The notes under the pieces: generated by a model
Seen by the model: the letters and a program-made list of their open reading frames with translations, nothing else
Databases searched by the model: none
Told to the model about the DNA's origin: nothing
Part shown: positions 30,797 through 40,506 of the stretch, one piece after another
Position numbering within the stretch: the stretch's first letter is position 1
How the letters are laid out: every line of letters begins with the position of its first letter
Position numbers and translations under genes: made by a program
NCBI GenBank assembly: GCA_947652115.1
Contig: OX393562.1
Location: 9,401,551-9,465,550, forward strand
Reading direction: 5' to 3'
From: Blastomussa wellsi
Lineage: Eukaryota; Cnidaria; Anthozoa; Scleractinia; Plerogyridae
Length of the DNA: 64,000 nt

Positions 30797-31278
30797 TTAA
30801 TCCATTGGGCGAATGCCTTTGGGAGATGCTTGCATCGGAAGTGGCCTTTCCGGTGCTGCCAGTGCAGTTGCAGGTGCCGGTGCCTGTGCCTTTCTTAAAA
30901 AGGCTTGGATGTCTTCATGCTTGACATAAGTTGTAACAAGTGTAGCGCCAATTCCAATGATAGAGATCCATTGGTTTGTGCTGAGAACATTTGAAAAACT
31001 TTTGGAATCAGCTGCAGCGGGCGGTGGAGCGGTCTCTTGAACTGGCGGAGCAGGTGCAGAATTTTTTTCTTTTGCAATTATGATAGAAGCCTCAGCTACG
31101 GCTTTTTTCTGTGCTTCGCGGGCCAACCGTGTTCTTTCATTTTGCCAGCAGCTATCCGCTTGGGATTTTTGGCAGGCCTTGTTGCCGGAGTTTGTGAACT
31201 TGCCTGTGAGACTTGAGCGGTCGGTTGCTGTTCTTGAGACATCTGTGCCTGAGCGGTCGATTGCTGTTCTTCAGACAT
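30797..31278 (-). pseudogene. Gln/Ala/Pro-rich basic protein with one membrane helix
   Basis: ATG 31,278 (M-S-E-E-Q-Q). A Gln/Ser/Thr-rich start is followed by AKNPKRIAAGK; a frameshift near 31,126; then AREAQKKAVAEASI, a Pro/Ala linker, and a hydrophobic helix NQWISIIGIGATLVTTYV at about 30,915-30,970; the C-terminus is Ala/Pro-rich. The N-terminal half is the same as 12,381-12,685 in B. Type II-like membrane topology is possible. Confidence 0.5.
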
Positions 31279-31332
31279 ATTTAATTGAGAAAAATAATTT
31301 TTTGTGAGGAATTGCCGACTATTTCTGTGTAA

Positions 31333-31440
31333 TAATGCAAAGTAATTATTCAATAGTTGGTGAGTTTTGCACAGTAATTATTCAATAGTTGGTGAATAAT
31401 GCAAAGTAATTATTCAATAGTTGGCGAGTTTTGCACAGCT
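31333..31440. repeat. ~33-bp tandem repeat, about 3 units
   Basis: Three units of GTAATTATTCAATAGTTGG plus a TGCA-containing tail. The core matches the 3' end of the ~190-residue gene in B (about 12,755-12,775), so this array seems to have replaced that gene in A after deletion. Confidence 0.7.
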
Positions 31441-31675
31441 TCCGCTTCTGCTTTGTGCTTCAAAAGGTGCTTTGAAGTGATCAGCGCCTCAAATTTTGTG
31501 GATCATCTTCACCAATTCGGTGGTAGGTTTTGTTGTTTTCGTATGTCGGGCAGATCAACACGATGTTGTGGAACTTGCCACGAAAAGGGGCATAGATCTG
31601 ATCCACCACAAACTGCAATTTGCCTGAATTCGTCAGACCCACAATGAGAGCGTTGAACGGGATGTTGTGGTTCAT
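31441..31675 (-). pseudogene. Packaging ATPase N-terminal fragment (A)
   Basis: ATG 31,675, seven bases after the capsid stop. About 64 codons. The P-loop reads GLTNSGKL instead of GPTNSGKS (Pro to Leu and the last Ser to Leu), then FVVDQIYAPFRGKFHNIVLI and the NKTYHRIGEDD segment as in C. Walker B and the whole C-terminus are deleted, so it cannot be functional. Confidence 0.7.
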
Positions 31676-31682
31676 TGCTATA

Positions 31683-32617
31683 TCAGTATTGCACAGATTC
31701 CAATTGCTGTTTTAATATGTTCATCTGCGAGTCACTGATAACAAAGACGTAGCAGTTCACATTGCCTGATCCGCTCGCATTCCTCTCGAGCTCAAGCTGT
31801 ACCCCGTCTTGTGTAATGACGAGGCGCGTGCCGCTGCCGTGCAGCGACTGATCTGCCGTGGAGTGCTGATGGATCAAAAGACCGAGCTTGTCATCTCTGT
31901 GATCGTACATGAATTCCTTGCTAGCGGCATAAACACTGTCCGCGTCTTCTGCCAGAGTCTTGCTTCTGATCATTTAATACTCAAGCTGGATGTTTGTCAG
32001 CTTGTATTTCAGTTTTGTTGGGTCAGAGCCTTTGACAACCTGTAAGGCCGGCGCAAGTGTCAGCTCAAACAAGAGGTCGTTGTAAAGAGCTTGGGGGTAA
32101 AAGACTCTGTGGTCGGTCAGGATCTGGTGGTCCAGTCTGATTCGGTATTTTGGGACGAAAACCTTGTTCAGCGCGTTTTCTGTGTCGATGCCCGAGGTTT
32201 TCTTATCCTCAGCGTTTGAGTGGATCTTGCAGAGGGCCTCGCTCTGAATTCCATCGAGCAGCATGTTGTCCCGCTCCTCCTGCGAGAGGAAAAGGTCCTC
32301 CCAGATCTTGAAGATGTCATACCCCACGGTGTCCTGCAACACCGTGCCCGCGTACTTCACAACCAGTTTGTCGACCAGAGCGCGCCCGACGTTTTGAACG
32401 AGGAAGTTGTTGGGTTCCCCTCCAGACAAGTAAGCAGTGCGAGCGAGCCGGGCACGACGACCTCGTCCTCACACAGCTTGGGCACATCAACATTCAGGGT
32501 CTCGCTGGGTTGGCGTCGCTACGATCAAAGGTGATACGTTTTATTACACGCTTGGCTTTCATCGCGCCGAGATTTTTCTCTTTGTGCGTTGGCCGAAGGT
32601 TTGCTTGCATCATCCAT
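31683..32617 (-). pseudogene. Major capsid protein, internally deleted (A)
   Basis: Start at or near 32,617. The first ~60 codons are frameshifted. 31,974-32,429 is open and matches C from the GGEPNNFLVQNVG strand to KLTNIQLEY. An in-frame TAA then precedes MIRSKTLAEDADSVY, and at FMYDH about 110 residues are missing before DDKLGLL. The C-terminal DQSLHGSGTRLV and VFVISDSQMN strands are intact. Confidence 0.65.
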
Positions 32618-32652
32618 ATTTAAACAGAAATATATTTTTGTTTAAATATACA
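32616..32652. promoter_or_regulatory. Palindromic bidirectional promoter region (A)
   Basis: Arms ATATTTAAACA (32,616-32,626) and TGTTTAAATAT (32,639-32,649) are perfect inverted repeats around a 12-bp A+T centre. The whole divergent intergenic gap is ~35 bp, so the palindrome nearly fills it and touches the capsid start. Promoter function is inferred. Confidence 0.5.
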
Positions 32653-33921
32653 ATGGCGGAAAGTGGTCACTTTGGAAACGACGACCCTGCACTTGACCAT
32701 GCTATTGATCACGATGACGACAACGATGAACAAGAGACAACCCGTCAAAACACAACCCGTCCATTTCAGCCTGGCTCTGCATCGACACCCTATGGCGAAC
32801 AATATGAAATGCAAACAATGCAGCACGAACAGTGCGGGATGCCTGACACTTCTTACACCGAGGAAACGCCTTTGGTGGGCAGCAGTTCGCAAGCACTGAG
32901 CAATTTCCAAACATGAGCTCACGCGAGCTTGAGGTATTTTACAGCCCAAAAAATGGAAGGCTTCAAGTTGAAATGTTTGGCACTGGAAAAAAGGCATATG
33001 ACATATTTACCACAAAAAGGGGTACAAAACAAAACCATCTAAATCCAAACCTTACCAAAGAAATAAAAACTGCACTCGGAAAGTCCATTTTTGAATTAAT
33101 GGAAGCCGTTCAACAAGATCTGGATGGAAAAGAAAAGGAACTGGAAAAATCTGTATCTATGGCTAAAGAACAAGAAAAAGTTAAAAATGCCATGGAATAA
33201 ATCAGAAACAGAATGAGAGCAATTGATGAACAGAGAGCTGCTCTTGAAGATACACATGGTCCTTTGGATGAAAAAGAAATTCAAAAACTGAAACAGAAGA
33301 AAAGAGACCTTGAAAAACAACACCAAGATAAAAGAAAGCAACTGGAACAAAACAACAAAACAGGCGCCAAAATTAAAAGAAGATATACAGAAGCTCACAG
33401 AAGAAAATGCCAAGTTAAATGAACTTCAAGAAAAAATTGACACAGAAACCATCAACGGGCTAAAAGTTCAAAAAGCAGAACTGGAACGCCAAAATGAAGA
33501 AGACAGGGCGATCATCAACGATCAAGAAGCAGGAGAAGACCGAGTGGCGCAGCGTGAAGAAGAGATCAACCGGTTTAACACACAGATTGTGGAAATAGAA
33601 CGTGAGAAGCCTCTTCGAGAAAGGGTCAAAGAGATCTTCAAAAAATATGGTGTGACAGTTACAGCAATCTTTCTTGCTGCTGGTGCCACGATTGGTGCTG
33701 TTATTGGGGCCATTACCAACTCGCTGAACGCCACCGCCAAAGCGTTAGGAAATGGATTGAAAGAGATTGGCAAAAAACTTGCTTCAGTTCTTCCCGGCCT
33801 CATTGGCTCGATTGTTTCTTTCCTATTCAAAGCTGCTGGGGAGGTCGTCTCTTTTCTGGCAGAGCACACCTGGCTTCTGATTTTGGCTGTTGTGGCGTTT
33901 CTGGTCAAGACCTATGCATAG
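32653..33921 (+). pseudogene. Acidic / coiled-coil / hydrophobic-tail protein (A), variant middle
   Basis: ATG 32,653. The acidic N-terminus is like C's and stops at 32,914. The next frame (from about 32,913) encodes RELEVFYSPKNGRLQVEMFG and YDIFTTKRGTKQN, which does not match the globular part of C or D. Coiled coil follows in shifting frames. From about 33,400 to TAG 33,919-33,921 the frame is open with the shared tail: KPLRERVKEIFKKYG, AGATIGAVIGAITN, WLLILAVVAFL. The tail is conserved while the middle domain differs, which suggests domain exchange or fast divergence. Confidence 0.6.
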
Positions 33922-33929
33922 AAGAGGCG

Positions 33930-34148
33930 TTAACAACATGACAACAATGCCAAACCCGCAACTGCAACCGCACCAACAGCGACAGCTATTTTGTTGTTGA
34001 GATGTCTCTGGCTGCTGGAGCCAGCCGTTGGCGTTGGTTCAAATTCCTCCTCTGCAGGGGCTGGCTCTTTTTTTGTCACTGCTGCTTTGTGTATTGGATT
34101 CAAAGGGTGACTGTTTGGCGGGTTTATTTTCATTTTCCCGCCGTTCAT
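33930..34148 (-). CDS. Small tail-anchored protein, intact (A)
   Basis: 72 codons, ATG 34,148, overlapping the stop of the gene before it as TGATG. M-N-G-G-K-M-K-INPPNSHP, a Pro/Glu/Thr linker (PAPAEEEFEPTPT), then one C-terminal hydrophobic helix (KIAVAVGAVAVAGLALLS) ending in Cys-Cys. This is the intact reference for the broken copies in B, C and D. Topology: a soluble N-terminus with a C-terminal membrane anchor. Role unknown; the terminal Cys pair could be lipid-modified (inference). Confidence 0.6.
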   Translation of the reverse strand: MNGGKMKINPPNSHPLNPIHKAAVTKKEPAPAEEEFEPTPTAGSSSQRHLNNKIAVAVGAVAVAGLALLSCC

Positions 34149-35557
34149 CAGCCGAAGCGCTGCTTTTTTGTGCTTTTGTTTGCCCCGTCATTGACCCCCA
34201 GCTTCATACCCGATATCGCTTGCTTGAGTCGGTTGTTGTAGCCAACCATGCTTTCTGTGTTTAAAACCATCCGCGCGGGCATCAGCCAGGTCCCCAGGCA
34301 CACAGCCTTTGCTTCATCCACCGCCAGTTGGTGACGCTGCACGCTTTTTCCCAGGTCAGGCTGACTTATCGCGTCTTCCACCAAGACGAGGAACTCGCTC
34401 TGTGCCTCCTTTGCACGCCCCCAATCGCCCAGGATGCTGCTGCGGACGTTGACTTGTGCGCCCAAGAGAAGATAAACGAACGTCTCTATCGACTGGTTTA
34501 TTCGCGACAAACCCGCCTGGGTAAAACCTGCCGAGGTTTTGGGCGCGAACCAATTGAATTGCTCTTCCGCGGCGTCGTTTCTTATGAAGCATACTGAAAT
34601 TCCCTTTTCTGAAGCCTTTGGTTCCTTGTCGTCGAATTTTGCTTTTGCCGATGGATAGGGCACATCCAGTATGAAAGGGTCGTGGCAATAAATGTATACG
34701 CTCCCCAGCCCATGGTTTGGACCTCGCATGAAGCGGAAATCGGTTGACGGGGGAACGCCGAACTTTGCGCACAATCTTTTGTAAGAAGCTATGTCGTAAT
34801 GGTTGTTGATCTGACTGAATGATGGGTCGCCCGGCAAGGCGCTCAAGCTTTGGATGCCTCCGAGCTGATACAGGATGCGCCGAACCGTGAAGTATATGTG
34901 GAAGATGTAGAAAGCCCGCACCTGCGGTGGCAGATTCAGCGTTGTGTGTTCTTTGTCAAATACTTCTCGAGATATTCCGCAACCTCTCGTCGCACACCAC
35001 ACTGCAAAGTTAAGCTGCTGTTCCCAGAAAGATAGATCAGTCCCTGCTAGCCATTTTTTTGCGGGCTTTGACGTTTAGAACTTTATCTGTTCCTGGAATA
35101 TCTCTCTGAACTTTATTGTAAAATACTGGTCAGGGGAGACATAAGTATTGATTGCTTTGTTGAACATTTTCTTCAAACTTGGCACAGCGTCTTGAAATTC
35201 AACTGCTGGAACCAGCAGCAAACAACCACTGGGCGATAACTGGTAAGGGAAGCCACCAACGTCAACACCCAGCGCGCTTTTCATGCCTGCACTCCAATAT
35301 TTGGGGTCTGAACAGAAGACGCTTTGCAGACTGCCTTCACCCTCTTTGTAAAATATTTCAGCTGTTGCTGTGTGGTCCGGCACTAAAATTTTCTGTGCTT
35401 CAAATTTGCTTTTGTCGACCCTCTGAAACCGTGCAGAAAAAGCCGCCCACGTCTTCTCCTGTGCAAGCTTCGCGTTCTCGACAGACTGCGCTCTTTTTTC
35501 GAGATAGTCAAACGCAACAGAATCTGTTTCTGTACGTGCAGTTTTGAAGATGTTCAT
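34148..35557 (-). pseudogene. Conserved ~470-residue Polinton protein (A), one nonsense
   Basis: ATG 35,557 (M-N-I-F-K-T-A-R). The frame is open to TGA 34,148-34,150 except for one in-frame TAA at 35,075-35,077 (where B has Glu). Blocks: YLEKRAQSVENAK, TWAAFSARFQRVDKSK, YWSAGMKSALGV.VGGFPYQL, SPDQYFTIKFREIF, NFAVWCATRGCGIS, QVRAFYIFHIYFTVRRILYQLGG, SFSQINNHYDIASYKRLC, NHGLGSVYIYCHDPF, then a region rich in Ala, Gln and Asp. It is the best copy for structure prediction. No catalytic signature seen. Confidence 0.6.
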
Positions 35558-35611
35558 CTTTTATTATCCCCCATTATTTTTCAAATGAAAATTTGCACGC
35601 AACAAAATAAA

Positions 35612-36270
35612 ATGGTTGTTCTTACTATTTCTACGTCTTCTAATCCAACCCGATTCCTGAGGCCACTTTCGTAAGGCTGTTGTCTTGTTCACTTTATAAT
35701 TCGTGGCATAATTTGAAAAAAGATGGAGTAATTTCAATGTCTGAACAAGATGGTAAAAATTCTGTTCCCATAACTATCCCCAGTGGGTATTACACTCTTT
35801 GAAGTATTGCTCAAAATATTGCACATGCTTTCGCTAAATTTGACATAACGCTGCCCACTCAAATAAATACACCTGTTGGTGCAATGGTAATTAACAACTT
35901 TGTAAATAAAAAAATAACTCTTGACAGTGACTTAGCCGATTTTCTTGGCATATCCCCCATATTGATGTTTAGAACTTTCGTCAAGCGGCTTAGAACACCG
36001 AGTACTTACTTTGTTTATTGCGACTTGGTTGACCGCAATCAAAATTTGGTAAATGGCAAAGCTTCAACCCTTCTTGCAAAGTTTGACATTAGAGGGGAAG
36101 CTTTTGAAAAAGTCCACTATCAAACGGCCGAACAGCAAAACTTTTGCGATGCTTCGACAGGCAAATATGTAAACAGCGTAATGCTTTCAGTCCAAGATGA
36201 TCAGCCAGCAGACAGTCAGCTTTTTGATTTTAATGATCAACCTCTACAATTCGAATTGCAAATCATTTGA
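35612..36270 (+). pseudogene. ~220-residue beta-rich protein (A)
   Basis: ATG 35,612, 54 bases from the divergent start at 35,557. A ~25-bp deletion near 35,645 and a second frame change near 35,800 break the N-terminal half. From 35,884 the frame is open: a LDSDLADFLGI helix, FRTFVKRLRTPSTYFVYCDL, RGEAFEKVHY, LSVQDD and a final QPLQFELQI strand. Compared with C it has a two-residue-longer acidic loop (DDQPADSQ). Confidence 0.55.
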
Positions 36271-36289
36271 AAAAAATCTGTTTTATACC

Positions 36290-36971
36290 ATGTCTTCTGC
36301 AAATGTGTTGCCAAGTGCTCCGCCTGATAATATTTATCCAGAGCTTCGCCTGGAAAGAACCATTTTCCGGCAAACTGATATCAGCAAAATTGAAAAAGAA
36401 ATTGTCGATGAGGCGGAACATTACAGGCTTGTGTTGAAAAAAAATACAAGAAAGCTCGGAAACTGATTCACTATTCCGTGGTCTCTCTTGGCACTGTATC
36501 TGCCGCCCTGTCTTCGGGGCCGTTGCAAGTTCACTCACTGGTGTCGGAATTGTGGTCGGTGCGCCTATTGCTGGAATTGCCACCCTTTCAGGTTTTGCTT
36601 CCACAGGTTTGTCAGTTGTTAACAAGAAGCTGGAAAGGAAAGTTAAAAAGCACACGAAAATTCATGCTCTGGCACTTGCAAAGCATGACTCAATAAAAAG
36701 CTCTGTCTTTCAAGCTCTTGATGGTAACAATGTTTCCGACTCAATTCAACTCGAATTCAAACTGATATCTCGTGAAATGCTGAAATATCGTGAACTCAAA
36801 GAGAGACTGCGGGAAAACTTCGTGGAAAAACAGTCTGATTCGCCGGATCTTGAAATGATAATAAAGCAGGTTCGGCAAGAGTTTCGGCAAGACCTTCTTC
36901 AAGACAGCGTCCAGCACAAATTTGAACTAAACTTTGAGACAAAAAAACAAAGATCTCTCTCTCTGCTTTAA
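36290..36971 (+). pseudogene. Two-hydrophobic-segment protein (A)
   Basis: ATG 36,290 (M-S-S-A-N-V), 19 bases after the preceding stop. PSAPPDNIYPEL and ISKIEKEI as in B. Frameshifts near 36,445 and 36,520 fall around the first hydrophobic stretch. From 36,552 to TAA 36,969-36,971 the frame is open: VGAPIAGIATLSGFAST, KKLERKVKKHTKI, then a long charged tail (LKERLRENF, QEFRQDLLQD). It shows the full C-terminus that is lost in B and C. Confidence 0.6.
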
Positions 36972-37487
36972 AAAGTAGATGAGACCAGTCTTTCCCTCTG
37001 GTGGCCTGTCCCTTGAAAAAAAAATCCCTAACGCGTGCGCAGGGCACAAATTAAAGAGAGGCAAAACTTTGTCACATACAGCGAAGTCCAAAATGCTTCT
37101 GCTTTTCCACGTGATTTTCTGTATTTACAAGGAACTTTCAACACCCGTTTGGCAGAGCGAGGTCAGACGGATAACACAGCAAGTTGTAGAGGCAATGTGC
37201 GAGTTGGGCTCTGAAATATCAAATCGACAGTTCAATCGAGCTCTTTGACCAAATCTTGTTGTTCCAGCCCGTTCTTCTCTTCACCAACTTCTGTGGCGGA
37301 AAAAGAACTCACGCTGAAGGTTTGCTCAATTCAGCCTCTGGTTTTTCTCGCCAGGACGTGTGCAGGGAGCCATTTTGTTTTCTCAGAGGGTCTGACAAAG
37401 ACTTCAAATTGGTCACGTGTTTGAACTCGGTTCAAATTCCTTTTAAAAATTTTTTGTCACAGTCGCTTTCATCAAACAAAGGGTCGC
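36972..37487. other. Element A right internal non-coding region
   Basis: About 515 bp between the last plus-strand gene and the right TIR ORF. No gene or strong repeat seen. Confidence 0.5.
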
Positions 37488-38021
37488 CTAGAAAGTGTTT
37501 GTCTCCATTTTTAAGCATGACAAACACAATCCATCCTGTTTGCATTTGGTGCATTTTCTACAAACCATTGCCTTGACAATTTGTTGGCGTCTGGTGCAGA
37601 AAGGAGCAGCTTCTATCTCCTCGTGAATTTCATCCCAGCCAAGAGATGCTCTTTCATTGATCCTTGAGGTAATCTGCCACGTTTCTGGTCCAATTTCCTT
37701 TGCAGCCATCGGCAATAATGTGCGAGAAAATAATTGCGTGCCTTTAATGACAGGTATGCAGATCTGTAATTGGTTGACATCAGCTCGTGCAAAACACACA
37801 TGTTTGCGAATTAGACGCTGTTTAAGCGTGCTCCCACCGCAAGCAAGACATAGACGGTAATCGCACAAAACTCCGCCACAGCTGCGACATGGTGCGGGCC
37901 TTTTCGTTCCTCTTTTGAGTTGAAAGTTATGCTGCCCGGAATATGCTTCGACACACTTTTTGCCACAATTCTCTTTCCAATTACGCATTAACCACATGCA
38001 GTTGTTTGCTCCGCGTACCAT
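37488..38021 (-). CDS. TIR-encoded two-domain cysteine-rich protein, right copy of A
   Basis: Open for 193 codons from 38,069; the likely start is ATG 38,021 (M-V-R-G), giving 177 residues. Domain 1 (residues about 5-75): NNCMWLM, NCGKKC, PCRSCGGVLC and LCLACGG. Linker with QICIPVIKG from a single 36-bp unit read through in frame. Domain 2 (about 105-177): SLGWDEIHEEIEAAPFC helix, then VCRKCTKCKQDGLCLSC. Domain 2 resembles the TIR ORF of B. Its place in both TIRs makes it the outermost gene at each end. Function unknown; zinc binding is inferred from Cys spacing. Confidence 0.6.
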   Translation of the reverse strand: MVRGANNCMWLMRNWKENCGKKCVEAYSGQHNFQLKRGTKRPAPCRSCGGVLCDYRLCLACGGSTLKQRLIRKHVCFARADVNQLQICIPVIKGTQLFSRTLLPMAAKEIGPETWQITSRINERASLGWDEIHEEIEAAPFCTRRQQIVKAMVCRKCTKCKQDGLCLSCLKMETNTF

Positions 38022-38581
38022 TGTGCTGTTAACATGGTGCCGCTTCTTTCTAATTACCCGAACAGCCAACGGCCGGGGGGTTGTCCTTCCTTAAGTAGCT
38101 GAAGGGAAACACACCTGATCATTCAGCATTTAGTTTCCTGAAGCTCCCTGCGAAGTTTTGTTTGCACATTTGCTTCCTCTTTTGCTGAAGGCGAGATTTC
38201 GCTTCCCCCGTGGGCGACTCGCTCAAACAAGTCGGAGCTGAGTGGTGGCGCTTCTTACCCGAACAGCCAAGCCAGGGGGTTGTCCTAGTAAAGCCGGAGG
38301 TAAACAAATACCACCTGATCATCACCGTTTTAGTTTCCTGTTTTTAAGACCCCGGCGAAGTTTTGTTTACACATTTGCTTCCTCTTTTGCTGAAGGCGAC
38401 ATTTCGCTTCCCCCGTGGGCAACCCACTCCGACAAGTAGGAGTGAGTCTTCCAGACATTTCGAAATCTCGACTTCAGCGATGAAGAAGCAATGTGTAAAC
38501 AAAACTTCGCCGGGAGCTTAAAAACAGGAAACTAAAACGGTGATGATCAGGTGGTATTCATTTGACTCCGGCTTTACTACT
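37675..38581 (-). repeat. Element A right TIR
   Basis: Inverted copy of the left TIR, ending CTTTACTACT at 38,581. It contains one terminal palindrome (38,286-38,581) and only a single 36-bp unit. Confidence 0.8.
38286..38581. repeat. Terminal long palindrome, element A right end
   Basis: Begins TAGTAAAGCCGGAGG and ends CTCCGGCTTTACTACT, mirrored about a tip with ACTCCGACAAGTAGGAGT near 38,425-38,442. It matches the left-end palindrome (23,710-24,004) in inverse orientation. Confidence 0.8.
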
Positions 38582-39155
38582 CCAACTAAAGCTTAAATGT
38601 TAGATTATGATAACATGGTCAAGGCTTTGAGGCTAAGCTGGTTAAAACGAATAGTCGACCCAAATTATTTTGGTTTTTGGAAGTCTTATCTTGGTTATCT
38701 TCTGGTCAACGAAGGGGGGTTATTTCAGTGCAATTACGATATCAACCGATTAACAATCTCAACAATTTTCTACCAAGAATTATTGGATTGGTGGTCAAAT
38801 TAAGAGAAGTCAAGGATGCCGAAAATATATTGCAAGTATATTTTATGGAACAACAAAGAAATAAAGATCGACGGCAAAAGTGTCTTTTATAAACATTTCA
38901 TTGATAATAATATCATATTGGTGGTTTTCATACGACCGAAACATGTCTTGCAAATGTAGTTTCAAATGTGTCGTTATTTTTATAAAAATTGTCACACTAT
39001 CAAAAACTGACTTCGAAACAATTCATCTACAGAAACGAATTTCAGCGAGTGTAGATGACAAAGAAATAAAAAATTTCAAAGTCTCAAGCCTGTGTGGTGT
39101 CCCATTCTCAAGTTAATTGCCAAAAAGTTCCACGCAAATTTACAAAGCTTACTAT

Positions 39156-40064
39156 GGAGACGCCATATTTGTGTCCTTCCTAGGGGCACAAATATGGCTG
39201 CTGTGATGCACACGAAACCATCTGGAATTCAATTGTGCTATAATAGCGACTCCTTTTGGCTCATGAGCTATTAAACTTACACATAAACACCACTTATTAT
39301 ATCTGAAATGTTAAGACACCTGAAAATCGAAAGGATAGGCTCTTTCTGAACAAAATAGTTTTGCCACGGTTCTCAGCTTGATATCACATATGGCCGAGAA
39401 CTCAAATATTCAAGATGCTCTGTTTTCAAAACGAAGGGTATTATAGAGCTAGCAATTTGCGAAAAGATATATTTTTAGTTAGCCTTACACCTAGTGGGGA
39501 GGCGCAGTGGCCTAATGGTTAGTGCGCTGGACTCTGGATCGGACGGTCCAGGTTCGAGTACTGGCCGGGGCACTGCGTTGTGTTCTTGGGCAAGACACTT
39601 TACTCTCACAGTGCCTCTCTTCACCCAGGTGTACAAATGGGTACCGGCGAATTTACTGCTGGGGGGTAACCCTGCGATGGACTAGCATCCCATACAGGGG
39701 GGAGTAGAAATACTCTCTGTCGCTTCATGCTTCGGAAACCGGGGATAAGCTCCGGCCTGATGGGCCACTAGGCCCGACAGCAGACTTACCTTACACCTAG
39801 TCGCAACGAAAACTTAGGAGGCATTGCGAATTTTGATTTCAGAATTTTATGACGTCACATGAAAACCAAGAATACACAACTCATCTGCTTTATGAGATGA
39901 CAAATATTGAGTCTTTCAATGTGGTCAGGGTTGCAGGATTGAAGAACTCTAACTTCTTGGTATGGACAGGTCTAAGGCAATAAGTTCCACTGAAACTGCG
40001 TCTTCATATGCCCAACTTCGAGAATATACTTGATGTAGAAAATTCTAAGTGCTGTGATTATTAT
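39156..40064. repeat. Unclassified insertion within the L1
   Basis: About 910 bp that separates two collinear L1 blocks. Near its left end, GCCATATTTGTG (39,162-39,173) and CACAAATATGGC (39,187-39,198) form a perfect 12-bp inverted repeat. It contains the SINE at 39,496-39,788. No coding capacity seen; probably a non-autonomous DNA element. Confidence 0.45.
39496..39788 (+). repeat. tRNA-derived SINE with 13-bp target duplication
   Basis: CCTTACACCTAGT occurs at 39,483-39,495 and 39,789-39,801, a perfect 13-bp target duplication. The 5' head is tRNA-like: CAGTGGCCTAATGGTTAGTG (A-box region) and GGTTCGAGTAC (B box) spaced about 35 bp apart. The body holds TTGGGCAAGACACTTTACTC, CACCCAGGTGTACAAATGGG and a 3' part with GGCCTGATGGGCCACTAGG. 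Non-coding RNA polymerase III-type retroposon. Confidence 0.85.
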
Positions 40065-40506
40065 CATTATCTTATAAAACAAAAATACGAAAAACCAAAT
40101 AAATGGACAAGTTGAGAGAAGAATTTAATCTAGAGGATGAGAAGCTTTCGGAGGCATTCGCAATGCCACTGAGAGTTGCAAATGAACCTTATCTACATTC
40201 CTTTCAGTATAAAGTATTAAATTCTATTCTACATATAAATGAATTACTTTGTAAGATAGGCTATATTTCTGACCCAACCGGCTCCTTCTGTCATCAGACT
40301 ACTGAAACCATATCTCATTTTTTCTTTGACTGTTCTGTTTCTACTTCCTTTTGTAATGAGATTTGTGAAAAAATTTAAATACCGAGCTGAAAATTTACCA
40401 TCACCCTCATTTGCCACAACTCATGATGAAATCGACATTGCTGGACTTAGCAGTATGTGGGACGCATGTCACATAAGAACTCAGTAAAAATGACCTAGTT
40501 CTCCAG

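Larger units (their letters stand above)
23710..38581. mobile_element. Polinton-like element A (full length, decayed)
   Basis: 14.9 kb from AGTAGTAAAG (23,710) to CTTTACTACT (38,581), with long TIRs and the AGT/ACT ends typical of Polintons. CCAAC occurs directly outside both ends (23,705-23,709 and 38,582-38,586), a likely target duplication of 5-6 bp. The right flank runs in frame into an L1 ORF. Gene order: TIR ORF (+), PolB (+), integrase (-), four small genes (-), ATPase (-), capsid (-), coiled-coil (+), tail-anchored (-), ~470-residue protein (-), beta-rich (+), two-hydrophobic-segment (+), TIR ORF (-). The ~190-residue gene is almost entirely deleted. I found no adenoviral-type maturation protease. 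Confidence 0.88.
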
